Notes: a model not told the origin generated them from the letters alone. Positions 28,047 through 42,075 are shown, counted from the first letter of the stretch. The stretch: 64,000 bases of DNA from Vespa crabro (GCF_910589235.1 NC_060961.1:3200001-3264000); one strand, 5' to 3'. Numbers and translations are program-made.

Positions 28047-28299
28047 GTGGTGGTCGCAAGGAAGGAGGTTGGGTGAGGAGTTGGAGGTGCCATGACGGAT
28101 ACGGATGGATGGATGGGTGGGTAGGCGCATTTGCCCGTCAGAGCGTAAGGGTCCATTCAGAGGGCGCGTTCAAAAAGGTGTCGCGCGGGGTCTTGATGTT
28201 GCACCCTGTGCACCCTTCTTAATTAGTAATTAACACTTTAACGCCATCTGCACTCAGACTCGCAGGCGGCAAGCAAGCTGCACTACCGAGTGTCGGCTT

Positions 28300-28300
<1 letters not shown>

Positions 28301-28373
<73 letters not shown>

Positions 28374-28389
28374 GTCATCGTTGTCGTCG
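28301..28389. repeat. (GTC)n trinucleotide array
   Basis: Nearly 30 GTC/TCG units with two ATC interruptions. It is CpG-dense in an otherwise AT-rich intron. Confidence 0.92.
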
Positions 28390-30284
28390 CTGTTTGCGAT
28401 GTCGTTGCGATATTAACGACGACGTGGACGATACCTATTTATATAACGATATACTTGTATTGGTGCTGTTTTGCATTTGTCGTAGTGATGGTAGCTGAGC
28501 TCTGGGCGCGCTCGAGCTCTGGAAAATCACGTAATTAAAATACAAGTTAACAAGTGATTACATCGTTCTGTTTCGTCGTAGCTCGCACACCAGCAATTAC
28601 GATATAGCAAGCGCATGTATTTCCCTGAATGGCGGTACCCTTAAAAGTCCCTGCTCATTGCTACTACCCAACTACTATCATCACTTTCGTTGTCAGATGC
28701 AACTCGTTGGAATGCTACCACCGTTACCGTTGGTTACTGAATACGATCGAGAATCAAAGATTTTGAAAGGGTCTTTCAACGCACCATTGTAGTGGAAAAA
28801 GAGATAAACTTTTCGCAAAAGGAACTGTTAATATCGAAAGCAAGAGGTCCCTATAATCTCCTATTTAGATTCCTTATGTTTTAAGAATTAGATGTCTTAT
28901 TAAAAAAAAAAAAAATGCATTACCAGATAATTAGAATTTAACAAATGGACAATTCAGATTCTGTAATATTATCTTTTTTTTTTCAAATTATATCAAATTA
29001 AAATCAATTGAAGGATTTCTTTGAGACTATCACAGATTCATTGATCCCTCATACGACAGCTGGGAAATAGAATGAAAAAAAGAAAAAAAAGTTTGGGGAA
29101 AGGGAAGGTTGTCCTCGGAAGATCGTGGCATCATTCGTTCTAGTCACCCTTCTCGTAAGCAAGAAGGACACGCGACATCGTCCTCCCTATCGTAGATCCG
29201 CTACTAAGCCACCTTTTTTCTTTTTCTCTGTTCTTCTCTCTCTCTCTCTCTTTCTCTCTTTCTCTCTTGCTCTTTACGAGCAAGTTTCCTAAGCCTGTGA
29301 GACAATCGGCCGACGATCGTACGGCAGATGTGCCGCCGACAATAAGCCGAACTCCTGGGCCCTTCGCCCTTCATAAAAGAGAGGGATGTCGAGAAACGGT
29401 GGCACTAGACGAGAGAAAGAGAAGAAGAGAGAGAGAAAGAGAGAAAGACTGAACGAACGAGTCGAACGAAGAAAAAGAGAAGGGGGCACTGAGCACGGGG
29501 GTCCTACAACATCGACCACGAAGGGTCCGCATGCCGCACGCGCCGATCTTACAATGCACACTTTTCGTGTGCCCCTTGCTTTTCACTGGCCACCCTCTCT
29601 CTTTCTCTTTCTTTCTCTCACCCTTCGCCTCCCCGTTTCTTTTTGCATCTGGCTGCCTTGAAGCTCGCTTCTGTCTTTCTCTCTTTCTCTCTCTTTCTCT
29701 CTCTCCCTCTTTCTCTGCCATCGTTCTTTCCTTTCTTCATTCTCTTTACTATAAGTCCCCCGACAGACCCCCTTCTTCTCGTTCATCGTCGAGAAACTAG
29801 AGGACGATAGGGGAAGCACCGTTAGACAGATAATTTTGTCAGCCAGCCGCACGTCCCTCCTTTCTCATTCACCTTATGCAAATCTTCTTCACGAATGAAA
29901 TTATGCAAAGAGCATTAGAGTCATGAAAAGAGTTGATTCCTATCCGCGATATTGATCTATTATCTAAGCACTAACCGATTCAATACTACAGAATGGAATA
30001 TCTAGTTTTATAATTAAACCTTCATAATATTTTCATATCAAATTATTATTAATTTAATTTATATGATCATTTGATATAATAGCAACAATGTAAGAACTTT
30101 AAGATCAAGGGAAAGTAATATCTATAACGAAGAAGACGACAGTTTTAATTATTTGCGTAATCAAAATGAGATACGTTATAGTATCTTTGAAATTGAAGGA
30201 TAAATCAAGAGAACGTAACCTCATTTCTTGCACTTGGGATCACGAATAAACTCTTTGGCGTGGGGTTTAGCCTTTTCGAAAGAG

Positions 30285-30286
<2 letters not shown>

Positions 30287-30319
<33 letters not shown>

Positions 30320-30445
30320 AAAGAAAGAGAAAGAGAGAGACGGTGTTCGAAGAGAACGAAGGGGCAATGTGCACCATCCACACGAGCTAAGAGGGGTGGT
30401 TTTCAAAGCTACGGAGAGTAAGAGAGAGAGAGAAAGAAGGAGAGT
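30287..30445. repeat. (GA)n tracts
   Basis: GA at about 30291-30316 and degenerate GA at 30420-30445. Confidence 0.8.
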
Positions 30446-31436
30446 GAGATGAGGTGAGGGGTGTCGGAGAGGCTGCTGCCGTAGGAGGGTGGTTGGAGGG
30501 TGTTTGAGGGAGCGGGGGCAGCTGCTTTGAGCGGTTTCACTCTTCAATGGACCCGGACTAACCCTCCTTCTCCTACCGGACCCTCTTTTCCCTCCCCGCT
30601 CCTTCCGTGCATCCATCTCGTCCGCGATTCGTGTCCTCGTCGCACTTCGGCATCGTCCAAGCATTTTTTTATTCGATCGATTTTCCCTGCCAAGTCACCC
30701 GACGATGCATCGCCACCACCAACACCAAAGCTACTACCACTGTCGATACTGGTGCATTCTGTACGTGTATTAACGTGCTCACGTGCGCGCAAATACACGC
30801 CTTAGAAAGGCGTTACGGAGGCGTTGTTGACGATATAACTATTCGGATACGTCGACGATGCATCACCAAGAAAATCGTCCCTGAACGTGACCACTTCATC
30901 GACTCTCAAAAGAAATGTCAAGGTCGAATGATTAAATCCCTGAACGAGTACGTGGGAAGGCATTTGAACACGGCTATTTTCCTCAATTATTTTTTCTTTC
31001 TTTCTTTTTTTTTTTTTTTTTAACTATCGCGTTCAAGTTTCGAAATTTATTTCTCGTATGTTTCTTATCGTATTTTAAAAAGAAAGAATAACTTCTTTTT
31101 TTTTTTTTTTGCATACACAGAAAATCTCTTGCGAATATTAATCTTAAAATTTAAAGAAAAAAAAAGATCAAATCGAAAAGATCCAGACGATCGATTTAGA
31201 AATGTCAGGCTATTACTTATCGGCAAAATGCTTCATGGGAATTTACGGATCGATAGCTCTTGTAATTACATATACGATAAAGAAAAGGGAAAGAATATCA
31301 AAGACGAGACGAAAAAGAGAGAGAGAGAGAGAGAGAGAGCAAAGACGATTGGTGATCTCGAAATTACCAATGAGTTATTCAATATTATAAGTTGAAATCT
31401 TTTTAACATCTTCTAAAGGATTTGGATCTTCAAATT

Positions 31437-31509
31437 ACTGGAACTAAAACTTAAATCTGGGAACTATTACTTGCTGTGCGAGTACTCTACCAACTAAACT
31501 ACTCAGTCC
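31437..31509 (-). pseudogene. decayed tRNA-like sequence (tRNA pseudogene or SINE head)
   Basis: On the minus strand TAGTTTAGTTGG (31501-31490) fits the RNA polymerase III A box TRGYNNARNNGG and is followed by TAGAGTACTCGC, close to tRNA GTAGAGCGCTCGC. At the B-box position stands CCCAGATTTAAGTTTTAG. This differs from the canonical CCCAGGTTCGAGTCCTGG only by six G-to-A or C-to-T changes, the pattern of neutral decay. The D stem is also weakened by C-to-T changes, the anticodon stem pairs poorly, and the acceptor arms do not match, so it is not a working tRNA. Confidence 0.6.
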
Positions 31510-31719
31510 CTCCACCTTCGTGCAAATGCCTAGTAGTTATGTTATGGAGGAGTCTCGATCCTACATTTTGCACATCTGTCCCGAAGCTCTAATGCCTGCT
31601 GGGACGACAATGAGGCAGTTAAGTCCTTGGCGCATCGGCTGAGTACACACGGCGTTACGGACAGCGAGAGACGAAGAAGGAGAAACTGAGATGGAGTAAA
31701 AGAGTGAGCGAGAAAGAGA

Positions 31720-31721
<2 letters not shown>

Positions 31722-31759
<38 letters not shown>

Positions 31760-31911
31760 GAGAGAGAGAGAGAGAGAGAAAGAAAGAGACAGAGAGAGAG
31801 AGAGAGAGAAGGATGGAAAGGGAGACGTACGAATACGGAAAGAGACCAGAGAGAGATGGAGTAGGGCAATCCCCTGAAACGTACGTTCATGAGCGTGCGT
31901 TGAAGTGAGAT

Positions 31912-31931
<20 letters not shown>
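31722..31931. repeat. (GA)n tracts
   Basis: GA blocks at 31722-31809 and 31911-31931, with purine-rich sequence between. Confidence 0.88.
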
Positions 31932-31944
<13 letters not shown>

Positions 31945-34900
31945 GAGTGAGGGCGAGTGAACGAGCAAGAGAAAGATAGAGAAAAAGAGCACACGGAAAC
32001 GCATATACGAAGGCGAGCGTAGGAGAAGGGTTGCCTAGGTTAGGGACTCGGAAAACATCCTTTGTCGAATACCCTACCGGGACCGCTCAACCGCCCGGCA
32101 ACTCGTTCAACCCGCTGAGAAAAAATCAATAATTCTTTGTTGTCAAGTTTACCTCCTGTCATACCATGCTAAACCACATTACGAGTTCAACGTTGGAAAG
32201 GGTGTAAGATGAGGAAACCAAAAGGAATCTTCCTCGCGTTCCAATCTTCCAAATATCTTTTCAAGGGGTAATACAATTGTTTTATATATATATATATTTT
32301 GGTCGATAAGAATGATCTTATCGTCGATATTATTACGTCCTGTGAATGAAATTACATAGAGAATGAAAGGAAATACAAAGTAAAAAATAAAATTTCTTAC
32401 GTAGAATAAACGGAGGGTAATAAATTAGCAAGCCCTATCGTGCTAAGCGTATTTCGTTCGAATCGCGCTATAAAAGAAACCTATCGATAGTTCTTATTCG
32501 CATGCGTGCATCGTGGCCGATTACACATTGAGACCGAAGGGTCCACGTAGAAGCGAAGGGAGATTTCGATATTTACCCCAAAAACTTAGAAAAAAGAGCT
32601 CCCTTGTTTTCTATCGGAACACGGGTGCATCGTGAGATCATCGCGTGATCTACGGAAAACCGTTACGCGTTCGATGGGGTGAGCAAAGAAAAGTGACAGT
32701 GGAAAAAGAGAGAAAAAGAGAGAAGGAGAGAGGAAGAGAGGTAGGATGATAGCTTTAGGGGTGGAACTCATGGCAGTAGGGCAGTAGGTTAGCTAGGGGC
32801 GGTAGCCACCCTCCCAGCATCTCTAGTGCGTATAGTTCGTTGGGTAACAGTAAATAGGATTTACTAGACAACTGTCGACCACCGGGTAGGAACCTAGGCA
32901 ACTGTAAATATTCGATGAGATTACGATTATGTCTGTTAAACGATCCCGCTTCGGCGAACCCAGGTAAATGCCCTTCTTTCTTTGGGTGTCATAATGGAAT
33001 TCATAATGGAAGAGGATTCCTCATAATGCTCGATTGGAAGATTATCGAAAATGCTGTTTGGTCTATCATTTTAAATCATTTTAAAAAATCTCATAAATTT
33101 ATCGATATTTATTTAATCCTAGCCAATGAGTCCGATAACGAAGATCGTAAAGTTTTTTTACCGATCTCGTATTACTATTGACGCATTACTTCGGCGTTAA
33201 TTTTGTAAATTAAATTCAAAGTGAAAATACAACTGGTTAGGACATATAGACTCGACTAGGCCAGTAATCGATACAAAAATGTAGTTTCCATTTTTCTCTT
33301 TACCAATTCAACCGAGGTTACTACTTCTTTAACGACAACACGTTTTGGCGGCCTACTTGTCGCCCGTATGCAATAATGTAAGATAGTCATTTTGCTTAGT
33401 TCGTTTGCCCGCATGCTTCTACCATACTCAAGAGGTGACTTGGCATATGGGCGATTTGCATACGACGTCGACGAACAAATGTTTCTACGATCGCCGTTCC
33501 GTATAAATAATCTTGGGAAAGATGTACTAAAAAGAATGAGATTAGGAGAATTCCACGTATTTTAACATTTCTCGAAAGTGAAAATATTAAAGAGAAAATT
33601 ACATCGGTATATTTATTCGTGTGTATTTTTTTTCTTTTTTTTTTCTTTTTTTTTTTTTGTTTCTCTTCAATATTCTTGTACTAATTTATTAGGTCGTATA
33701 ATAAATATTAATAAATGAGGCGGCACGTTTGAGGTGATTTTACCGAGATCGTTGGTGACGTTCGTAGAATTCGAAGAGTCGACGAAGGGCTGTTTGAGAA
33801 GGGTAGAAACGGCACGTTTAAATCGATTTTCGAGTGCTTTCGATTTTACCGTATTCCTTCACGCGAGAGCGTAATCTCGCTTCGAAAAGAACTCGATCGA
33901 GTTGGAAAGTGCCGAACACAGAGAAAGGAGAGGAGAAGAGAGAAAAGAGAGAAAGAGAGCGAAAACGCGGGTAGAAGACCGGCAATACCTCGGAGAAGGG
34001 TAATATCCAGTGACGAATAGTGTTTGATCTGGCTCTGCGCCATGGTGTAAAGGACAGATGCAATTTGCCTGATATCGTTTTACTGACAAAAATATCGAAT
34101 GACGTGGCGCCGCCAAGAGTCGTGACACGAATGGTCCCTTCCCCCTACCTACCCCTACTCTCACCACCTGATCTCCACACCCAACCCCGCGCGTCTTCGA
34201 GAGGAGCACGACGGATATTATCGTCCGGCCCAACGGGTTTTCCGGAAAATCTTTTTTACAAGCTTTTTCAATTAACTCCGACGACGCTGCTATCGTCCTC
34301 GCTGACGACCTCTGTTAACCGTCCCACCTCTTTCCTATCTTTCTCTTTCTCTACCTTCGTCCCTTGCAACTCGTTTGTTACGTTCTTCCACCCCTCGCCA
34401 AATTTCCTTTAACTCACGATTTTCAAGCAAATGCATCGGGCTCAATCGATCGATCAGAATAATCACGCGTTGAGAAAGTTGCGAGACTATCAAAATTAAA
34501 ATAGTTTGGAATTTACTTTTAACGCTTTAGTTCATCGATTACATTTTTCCCACAATTTTTCCAGAGTTGACGTTACTTTACATTGCGAGACTAGAAATAA
34601 TAATTAACTAGCACGTATGAAGATGAATCATTGACTTTTAACGTCGAACCTATCGACAACATAATCTTATTACTTCTGCTCGGAAAAATGCTCAAACGTT
34701 TCAAACATTGTAACACATTAAAGCGTATTTCGTGAATATATGTGACTTTCGCGTTACTTCTCATTCAGAAGAAGGTAGAGAGATGATAAAGTTAGTATGA
34801 GCTTTTTTTCTCTGGTCCTCACCCTCCCTTCAAAAAAGAGACATTATTTATATCATCGTCTGCTGCGAGTCGTACATTTTTTCCTGCCCGAAGAAGCGAG

Positions 34901-34970
34901 GAACGGTAGAAAAATGGCAAAAATTTAATGCATTTTACTCCGTCTGAATCGAGATGTCGTAGATCCTGAT

Positions 34971-34972
34971 TA

Positions 34973-35003
<31 letters not shown>

Positions 35004-35070
35004 AGGAAAAAAAAGGGAAAAGAAAAAAAAACAGAAAAAAAAAGAAAAAAGAAAGGAAAAACAAAAAGAG
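34971..35070. repeat. A-rich tract
   Basis: About 100 nt of A broken by single G or GG. Confidence 0.88.
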
Positions 35071-35276
35071 AGGCAACGAAAAAGTGATGGAGAAGGAGAT
35101 GGAGAAGGGGTAAACGAATGGAGGGAGAGACAAATGGAGGAAGGAGGCACGTAAAGCGAAATGAGATAGGTAGATAGGTAGAAGGATAGACAGATAAACG
35201 GAACAGAAAGAGAGAAAGAAAGAAAGAGTGGAGAGAGTAAAAAGCAGAGGAGAGTAGGAAGACGCGATGTGTGACC

Positions 35277-35329
<53 letters not shown>
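35277..35329. repeat. (GA)n microsatellite
   Basis: GA tract with one GG interruption. Confidence 0.9.
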
Positions 35330-35333
<4 letters not shown>

Positions 35334-36118
35334 CGAGCGAGGAAGAGAGAAACGGATGAGTCGTGCATGCGGAAGAGCCGGGAAGGACGACGAATTGGGG
35401 CGAGGGCGGGGGGTGGGATTTCAAACGAAATCAATTCAGAGTCGCTGTCCAGCCGAACGTTACCCTCGCGAACGCCGGGATAAATGTTGGCCGAAACAGT
35501 AATTTCACGCCCAGTCCCCGGCACGTCTGATCCTGTCGCTTTAGTGCACGATACACCGTCTCGCTGGATCGCACGTACAGTTACTCTACGGTGCGAAATT
35601 TTCACCAATTTCGATATCTCGAATTTTCTTCCCTCTTTCATCTTCGTAAAGAAATTTATTTAAATTGATTGTTTTTCCCTTCTTTTTTTTCTTTTTATTT
35701 TTTTTTGTTTTTCGAATAAGAACGAGATATTACAATATCCTTTAAGAACAATAATCGTAATATAGATAGTAATAATTATTTTACATATATTAATCATAGT
35801 TTCGTACGAGAATTATCGAAAGGAAAATATGTCTATTATATTCTTTATTTGTTCTCATGGAAAATGATATGAAGTACCCGTATTCATGCAATGAAGAAAT
35901 TCCAAGAGAAAGCCCGAATTACCAGCAAAAAATCATCAATTACCGATTTCTTTCGTGTACGTTGAGACGAATCGAACAATTCGGTCAAAGATTATTTTAT
36001 GTAACTTTTTTATCTGTATCAAGCGTGTACAAATATTCTTTCTATACTTCGGGAAAGAAAGAAAGAGTACGACCAATAGAACGATCATCAAAATGGAAAA
36101 GAAAAGAAAGGTAATGAG

Positions 36119-36180
36119 AAAGATAGATAGATAGATACATAGATAGATAGACAGATAGATAGATAAATAGATAGGTAGGT

Positions 36181-36210
<30 letters not shown>
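36119..36210. repeat. (GATA)n followed by (GA)n
   Basis: About fifteen GATA-type units, some CATA/AATA/GGTA, then GA. Confidence 0.88.
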
Positions 36211-36213
<3 letters not shown>

Positions 36214-36587
36214 CTACGAGAGAAGGAGAGGGAGAGTAGAGAACCGAGTAATACGAGGGCATAACGAAGTCGACGATAATCCATGCACGGACAATTTCAT
36301 TTCTACCACGCAATCCCGTCTTTTGCTCTCCCTCCCTCTCCAACTCCCTCTTTCTCGCTTTCTTTCCCTCTTTCTCTCTCATTTTCTCTCTATCTCTCTC
36401 TATCCTACTTTCATCTCTCTCCATCTCTATTTCCCTTTATCTCTCATCCGAGTCTGCGCGGTAGCTTTTTTGATAAACTGTTTTCCGCGTTTTTCACCGG
36501 TGGATGTAAATTAAATCCTCCATGGAGGCCGACGGAGGCTCACGTCTCCCGGCTGCCCCCAGGATTCGTCCCTCCTCCGTACTCTAC

Positions 36588-36590
36588 TAT

Positions 36591-36621
<31 letters not shown>

Positions 36622-36638
36622 TTCTCTCTTTCTCTCTC
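36588..36638. repeat. (CT)n microsatellite
   Basis: CT with TTTC interruptions. Confidence 0.85.
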
Positions 36639-37772
36639 TAGCCCCTTCGCCCGCGAGCCATCGCGGCGTATACAAAGCCGATTAGGACGGGACACTGGGA
36701 ACATTATCATTTTGCATTTTTCGAGTGAAGCGGACGAGATCGCATTCCTCACCCCCTATCTTTATTTCCCTTTCTCTCTCTCTCTCTCTCTCCCTCATTC
36801 TCTATCGATCTCTTTTTTCTCTAAACGGACGTATGCACAGTATCTCACGCGCAACGTGCGTGCACCCAGAGATCTCCTAACAAGAGAATGAAAAATCGAG
36901 CCTCTGACTGGCAGCCTAGCTAAGCAAATTCACTGTGAATCCTCGATGTGTGCGTAAGGATTATGAAAAATGTTAATAGTAATGCACGCTTTTACGATGA
37001 ATCATATTACTATAAGTAGTCTTGATATGTAATCCGTTTTTCCTTTTTTTTTATTTCCTATCGATATTATTTTAAGCTGACGCACGCTTAAATGTCTGTT
37101 CAGTCAGTGAAACTGAAGAAATTGTAAGTTCTATTGATAGAATGAAATATACTTCAATGAAAATGAACATAATAAAATATCAAGTCGCAAAGAAGAAATG
37201 GAAATTTGCAAATGATTCAATGTCCCAAGGAAGAAAAGAAGATTGCAGGACAAGGAGAGTCAATATTTGTATGTCGTAAATATTCCCCGAATAGAGACGT
37301 CTGTTTAATAGTCGAAAGGACGAGAACCTTTATTTGTCTCGCATTTTCACTGATGCCGGGTGGCATGTAACCGTGAAAACAAAACAAACGACAACCCATC
37401 CTGTCTTTTCTCTAGTTCACCCCATCTACCCTCTACTCTTCTTGTCCAAGTAATGCATCCTAAGTAGTGCACCGACGTATAAGCTGCCGGGAGCAGAACT
37501 GGGCAGTCAGCCAAGTGTTTTCTTCGTGGATCACTGAACTATTTCCAATATTTCTTAGGGAAACGAAAGAGGCGTATCGCTTACAATGCATATCCCAATG
37601 AACGGAAAATAAGAAGAAAGAGCGTCGAGAACAACGGCGAATTGTTCATGAAGAGTCGCTATTAGATAGCCCAAAATAAATAGAAAAGTCTGTCGAAAGG
37701 AACGAATCGTTTTCACGCGGAAGACTTACCACGAGAAATTAAATAATCACATCAAGTCTGGCCATTTTGTTA

Positions 37773-37810
37773 GAATTGGAGTATATATATATATATATAT
37801 GCGAATTGGA

Positions 37811-37853
<43 letters not shown>
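37773..37853. repeat. duplicated (AT)n unit
   Basis: The motif GAATTGGAGT is followed by (AT)n twice in a row (37773-37800 and 37803-37853). Confidence 0.85.
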
Positions 37854-37855
<2 letters not shown>

Positions 37856-39122
37856 TAGAATCTCATTGAGAAGGGATCGCAAGACGCGTTCTTTTGGCAG
37901 ATATTTCCTCTAGTGGGGTCAACGAACTGTTTCGCTGGTCCGACATCAAGAAGCGGAAAGGAGATTCACTGTAAGGGAGGAGAAATTGAAGGAGGATGAG
38001 GAGGTGGTGGGAGTGAGTCTTTAGCAGAGAGTGTACCGTACTCATGCTGCAAGTAGCAGCTCATAGCGGCGGATTAGCCTTGCAGTGGCGATGCTTACAT
38101 CCCCTATAAAGCACCCCCTGCCATCGTCCTCTGCCTACCTCCGTCCTCTCCACCGCCTCGACCCCCTTCGAAACCCCGTCAGCCAACCCCCGCCTCCTTC
38201 GTTGTTCCTCCCGCGATAGCCCTGCGGCCACCGCATTGTCTGCCGCCCAGCCAATACCCGTCGTGTTTCTCATACTTGTGTTCATTATCAAAAAATTCGA
38301 AAAGGAACGACGATGCTGCTACTACTGCTGCTACTAGTGCTGCTGCCTCTACCGTTGCTACTACTTACCCGCCTACCCGTTGCACCATGAGCATGAACCC
38401 CTTATGTTACCGAACTGACATTCTACGAGGGTAGAACCGGTACACCCTCGTCTGATCAAGACTTCCTCTTTCTGATCATTCGAACGTTAAATCGGTCTAC
38501 GACATCCTGATATGATAAATAAATGTTTATAATCGTCCCGATCAAACTAATAAACGTTGTATGCAACATTTAAACATTAATTATTTATAGAGACTTTTCA
38601 TGTACCTTCAATAATTTTCATTGTCTTACGGATAATTGATATAAAATTATTTTTTCTTACAATTGACCGAATAAAATGGCGAGAGCAAGGTAAGTTACTT
38701 CATGCATAAAACATCGCTCGTTCTTTTAATTTAATCTCATTAAGGGAAGTACATTTTCGTGGAGACAGAGGTACGAAATCATTTTGAAGGCGCTACGTTA
38801 GACCGGTAGTATACTATTCATTCTATGCATTATACCGAACCTTGAGAATTTCACTTGACGAAGGCTAGGTCAGGGCAAGAGAAGAACGGTGAAAGCGGTG
38901 GTGTGTAAATAGGGACAGAAATACTGGAAGAAGGGAAACAACGTTAGCCGGAAAACTCACAACGTTTCGTGCAACTCTTCGAGGTAGTTTCACGTCGACG
39001 AAGTAAGAAAAGTAAGAGAAAAGTGGTGGCAACGTTGACGTAGCAAGGGTGACGTAAGGGTTAAAAAAAAGAAGAATGAAAGAGAAAACAGAAGAGAGAA
39101 GAAGAGAAGGAGAGAGAACGAA

Positions 39123-39125
<3 letters not shown>

Positions 39126-39161
<36 letters not shown>
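39126..39161. repeat. (GA)n microsatellite
   Basis: Pure GA tract; a second lies at about 39388-39408. Confidence 0.9.
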
Positions 39162-39165
<4 letters not shown>

Positions 39166-39639
39166 AAGAAGAAAAAGGAAAAGAGGGAGAAGAGAGGGGG
39201 TGAAAGCGTCAGAGAAAGAAGGAAAGGAATAATGTAACCAAGACAGAGATTTCGCTGCCGCGGGGTTTTTGAACGAACCGTAGAGAAACGAAGAAGGGTG
39301 TAAGAGGTGGTGGAGGAAGTTCTGATAGAGATGGTAAGCGGGTTGAGGGGGTGGTTGGAAAGAGTAATAGAGTGAGAGAGTGAGAGTGAGAGAGAGAGAG
39401 AGAGAGAGCGTGGATGGGGTGGAAGGGGTGCCTAGGCAGTCGAGGCGCACGGCCAAGAGAGAGCCAAGCGCCACTAATTAGTGCCAAGAACGTAATTAAG
39501 TAATTTTTAATTAAGTGACTGCCGTTTACGCGCACAACCACCACCTACGAATGACGGAGGTAGTAGCCTCGCTCGATGCAAGGTGCGTCATCCCCCTTTA
39601 GCCGCGACGCAAATCGAATTTCCTCTCTTCTCTTTCGTT

Positions 39640-39679
<40 letters not shown>

Positions 39680-40390
39680 TTTTTCTTTTTCTTCTTTTAC
39701 GAGGAATCCGTTTTCGTACAGATAATCCGTCGATATCGTGGCCATGTCATCCCCTTGGGCATATAAAATGCATCGACGAGTTCCTTCGAGTGAATTTATA
39801 ATCTCCTACTATGTACAATAATTCATGCCACGTCAAATATTACGTTTAGTTTTCAAGACTCTTCATTTATGTGTATATATATATATGTATACACACACAC
39901 ACACACTCATAGATTTAAAAATACTCCTTTTTGATAATATTTCTCATTTTATTCTCTATTACCAACGAACAGCTGTACATATTACGAATGATTAAAATCC
40001 GTCCGTAAGCTTTAGAAAATGTTTCGCCTTCTCGAAGGTACAATACTCACGGTGCAACGTTGAATGAGGCACCCTGGTCGCGGCAAAAAAGGTAGTAAAA
40101 GTCTTGATAGGGGTAGGTCGGTATTGTAGGTTTCTACCTACCGGGAGGCAACCGTTAGTAGTAGGAGTAGCAGTAGCAGCAGCAGAAACGGCAGTAAGTA
40201 GCGGTACCCAAAGAGTTGCCACTCCATTGTGCCATGTACTGAGTTTTAATTAAGGAGCTGGCGCGAATTTCTCGAGATCTCGCATGCGCATCTATATGTA
40301 TTCGCAACTCGCACATAGACGATATTTAAGTCAGTACTCGGATACATTCTTACGTATACAAGTATATATAGTTATGTATACCTATATACG

Positions 40391-40430
40391 TGTGTGTGTA
40401 TGTATATATATATATATATATACACATACG

Positions 40431-40491
<61 letters not shown>
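40391..40491. repeat. (GT)/(AT)/(CATA) compound repeat
   Basis: Short GT run, AT run, TACATACA units, then about 50 nt of pure AT. Confidence 0.9.
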
Positions 40492-40492
<1 letters not shown>

Positions 40493-41617
40493 TAATAATT
40501 GTGTATAGTGAGTTCTGCGTACGTAGAAGAAACAAACAAGAGATTTTCTTTGTAAAGATCGAGAGTCCTTGTGGCAAACGAGTCGGCCTGTGTCTTTTTC
40601 TTCAACTGTGCTTCTTTTCCCTTCTTTCTTCCTTTCGAGGAGGAGCAGGTATAGCCAACAGCAAGGCCGCGGCCCGAAAGTCAAAGACCAAAGTTTCCTT
40701 CTTCTCATTAGAGGGCTACGAAACTGCTACGATACATCCTGCCGTCTACCCCTTTATCCCCCAGTCCGCCCCCACTCCTTTCATTACAGTTAGCAGTCGT
40801 CAACGTTCTCCTCTCCGTTCGATCTGCTACCTCCGTTGGTCTTACCACCTCTCGTTCGCTTTTGTCTCAAAGGATCCGTACTTGCTCATTTCGTCCAGGA
40901 TCCCTTCTTTCACTCGAGGGCTGGCTCATCGTCGTTTGCTCGGTTGAGAAATAAAGAGAGAACGAAGAAGACAGAAAACAAGCTTCGTCGATGGTTAAAA
41001 CGAAGACAAGAAAAGAGAACAAACTCGTAATTTTTTTTGGTACTTCTCGATCGCGCATCTTTCGATTTCGGATAAACTACCTTGGAGAATCTTTTGCATT
41101 GGAGTTACTTAACGAGTAACTAGCCGTCTCTCAGGAGAAGCAAAATAGCAGAAATCGAGGAAAGAAAGAAGAAGAAATTATGAACTAGTAAGCCACGGAA
41201 GGGTGGAAATTCCACGAGGGAAGGAAGTAGGGAGAAGCGGAGAAAAGATTATGAGAGCATAATAATTACAAGGCCTCCACTTACGTCCTTCCGGCACTAC
41301 TTCGGAATCTCACATACTCTCGGAATACGCGGGAGAATGCACGAGCTACGTAAACGTCTCCGTGCTCATGTAGGAAAAGGAGGAGGAGGAGGAGGAGAAA
41401 GAGAAAAAAGCGAAGAAGAGAAAGAGGAGGAGAAACGAACGCCTGTGGGACTACGTAATATACACACGCGTGTAGTCCGTCTCTACGTCAAGCCTCGAAA
41501 TTTTCCTCAGTTTCAACCCCCTCCCATCTTTTTTTTCTCTCTTCCCTCGCTCGCAGCCAGCTTGTTCCTCACAATAAGAGAGAAAACCGTGGCTCGTCGT
41601 TCTCCTCCATCTCCGCC

Positions 41618-41925
41618 CCCTATTCCTCCTTCTCCTCCTCCTCCTTCTCCTCCTCGCGTGTGTGCCTTCCAACCTGTGAGTTCTACGCGAAGGTAGCTAG
41701 GTGGCCGCGTGTGCGCGCGCGCACGCATGGCCTAAGAACACGCGTGACGCTCACGCGCGTCTAGCCTTTTCGCTAAATGGCCCTCGCGCTTGTATGCTGT
41801 TTACCACCCGACCACCCACGTACGCCTTCCTCTGCCAGGCTAACCTGACTCACCTATTCCTACTACTACGATACTATCACTACTACTATTATTATTACTA
41901 TTACTACTACGACTACGACTACTAC
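41618..41925. repeat. (TCC)n and (CTA/TTA)n triplets
   Basis: TCC-rich at about 41618-41657 and CTA/TTA triplets at about 41862-41925. Confidence 0.8.
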
Positions 41926-42067
41926 CATGACGACCTCGCCTCTTCATCCCACTCTCAGTTGGCATGCACAATCTTGTGGGATTAAAACACAAGCTTGGAG
42001 AAGGAAGAGAAGAGCCGGAGAAAACGTACCAGTCCCGTGTGTGGAGAGATTTCCTACCACCCTTGTC

Positions 42068-42075
<8 letters not shown>

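Noticed and set aside
29875..29882. Octamer ATGCAAAT (POU site), with its reverse complement near 33449
   Set aside because: Two 8-mers in 64 kb is about what chance gives.
31437..31509. Functional tRNA gene
   Set aside because: The B box has lost its TTCGA core and the acceptor and anticodon stems do not pair, so I call it a relic only.
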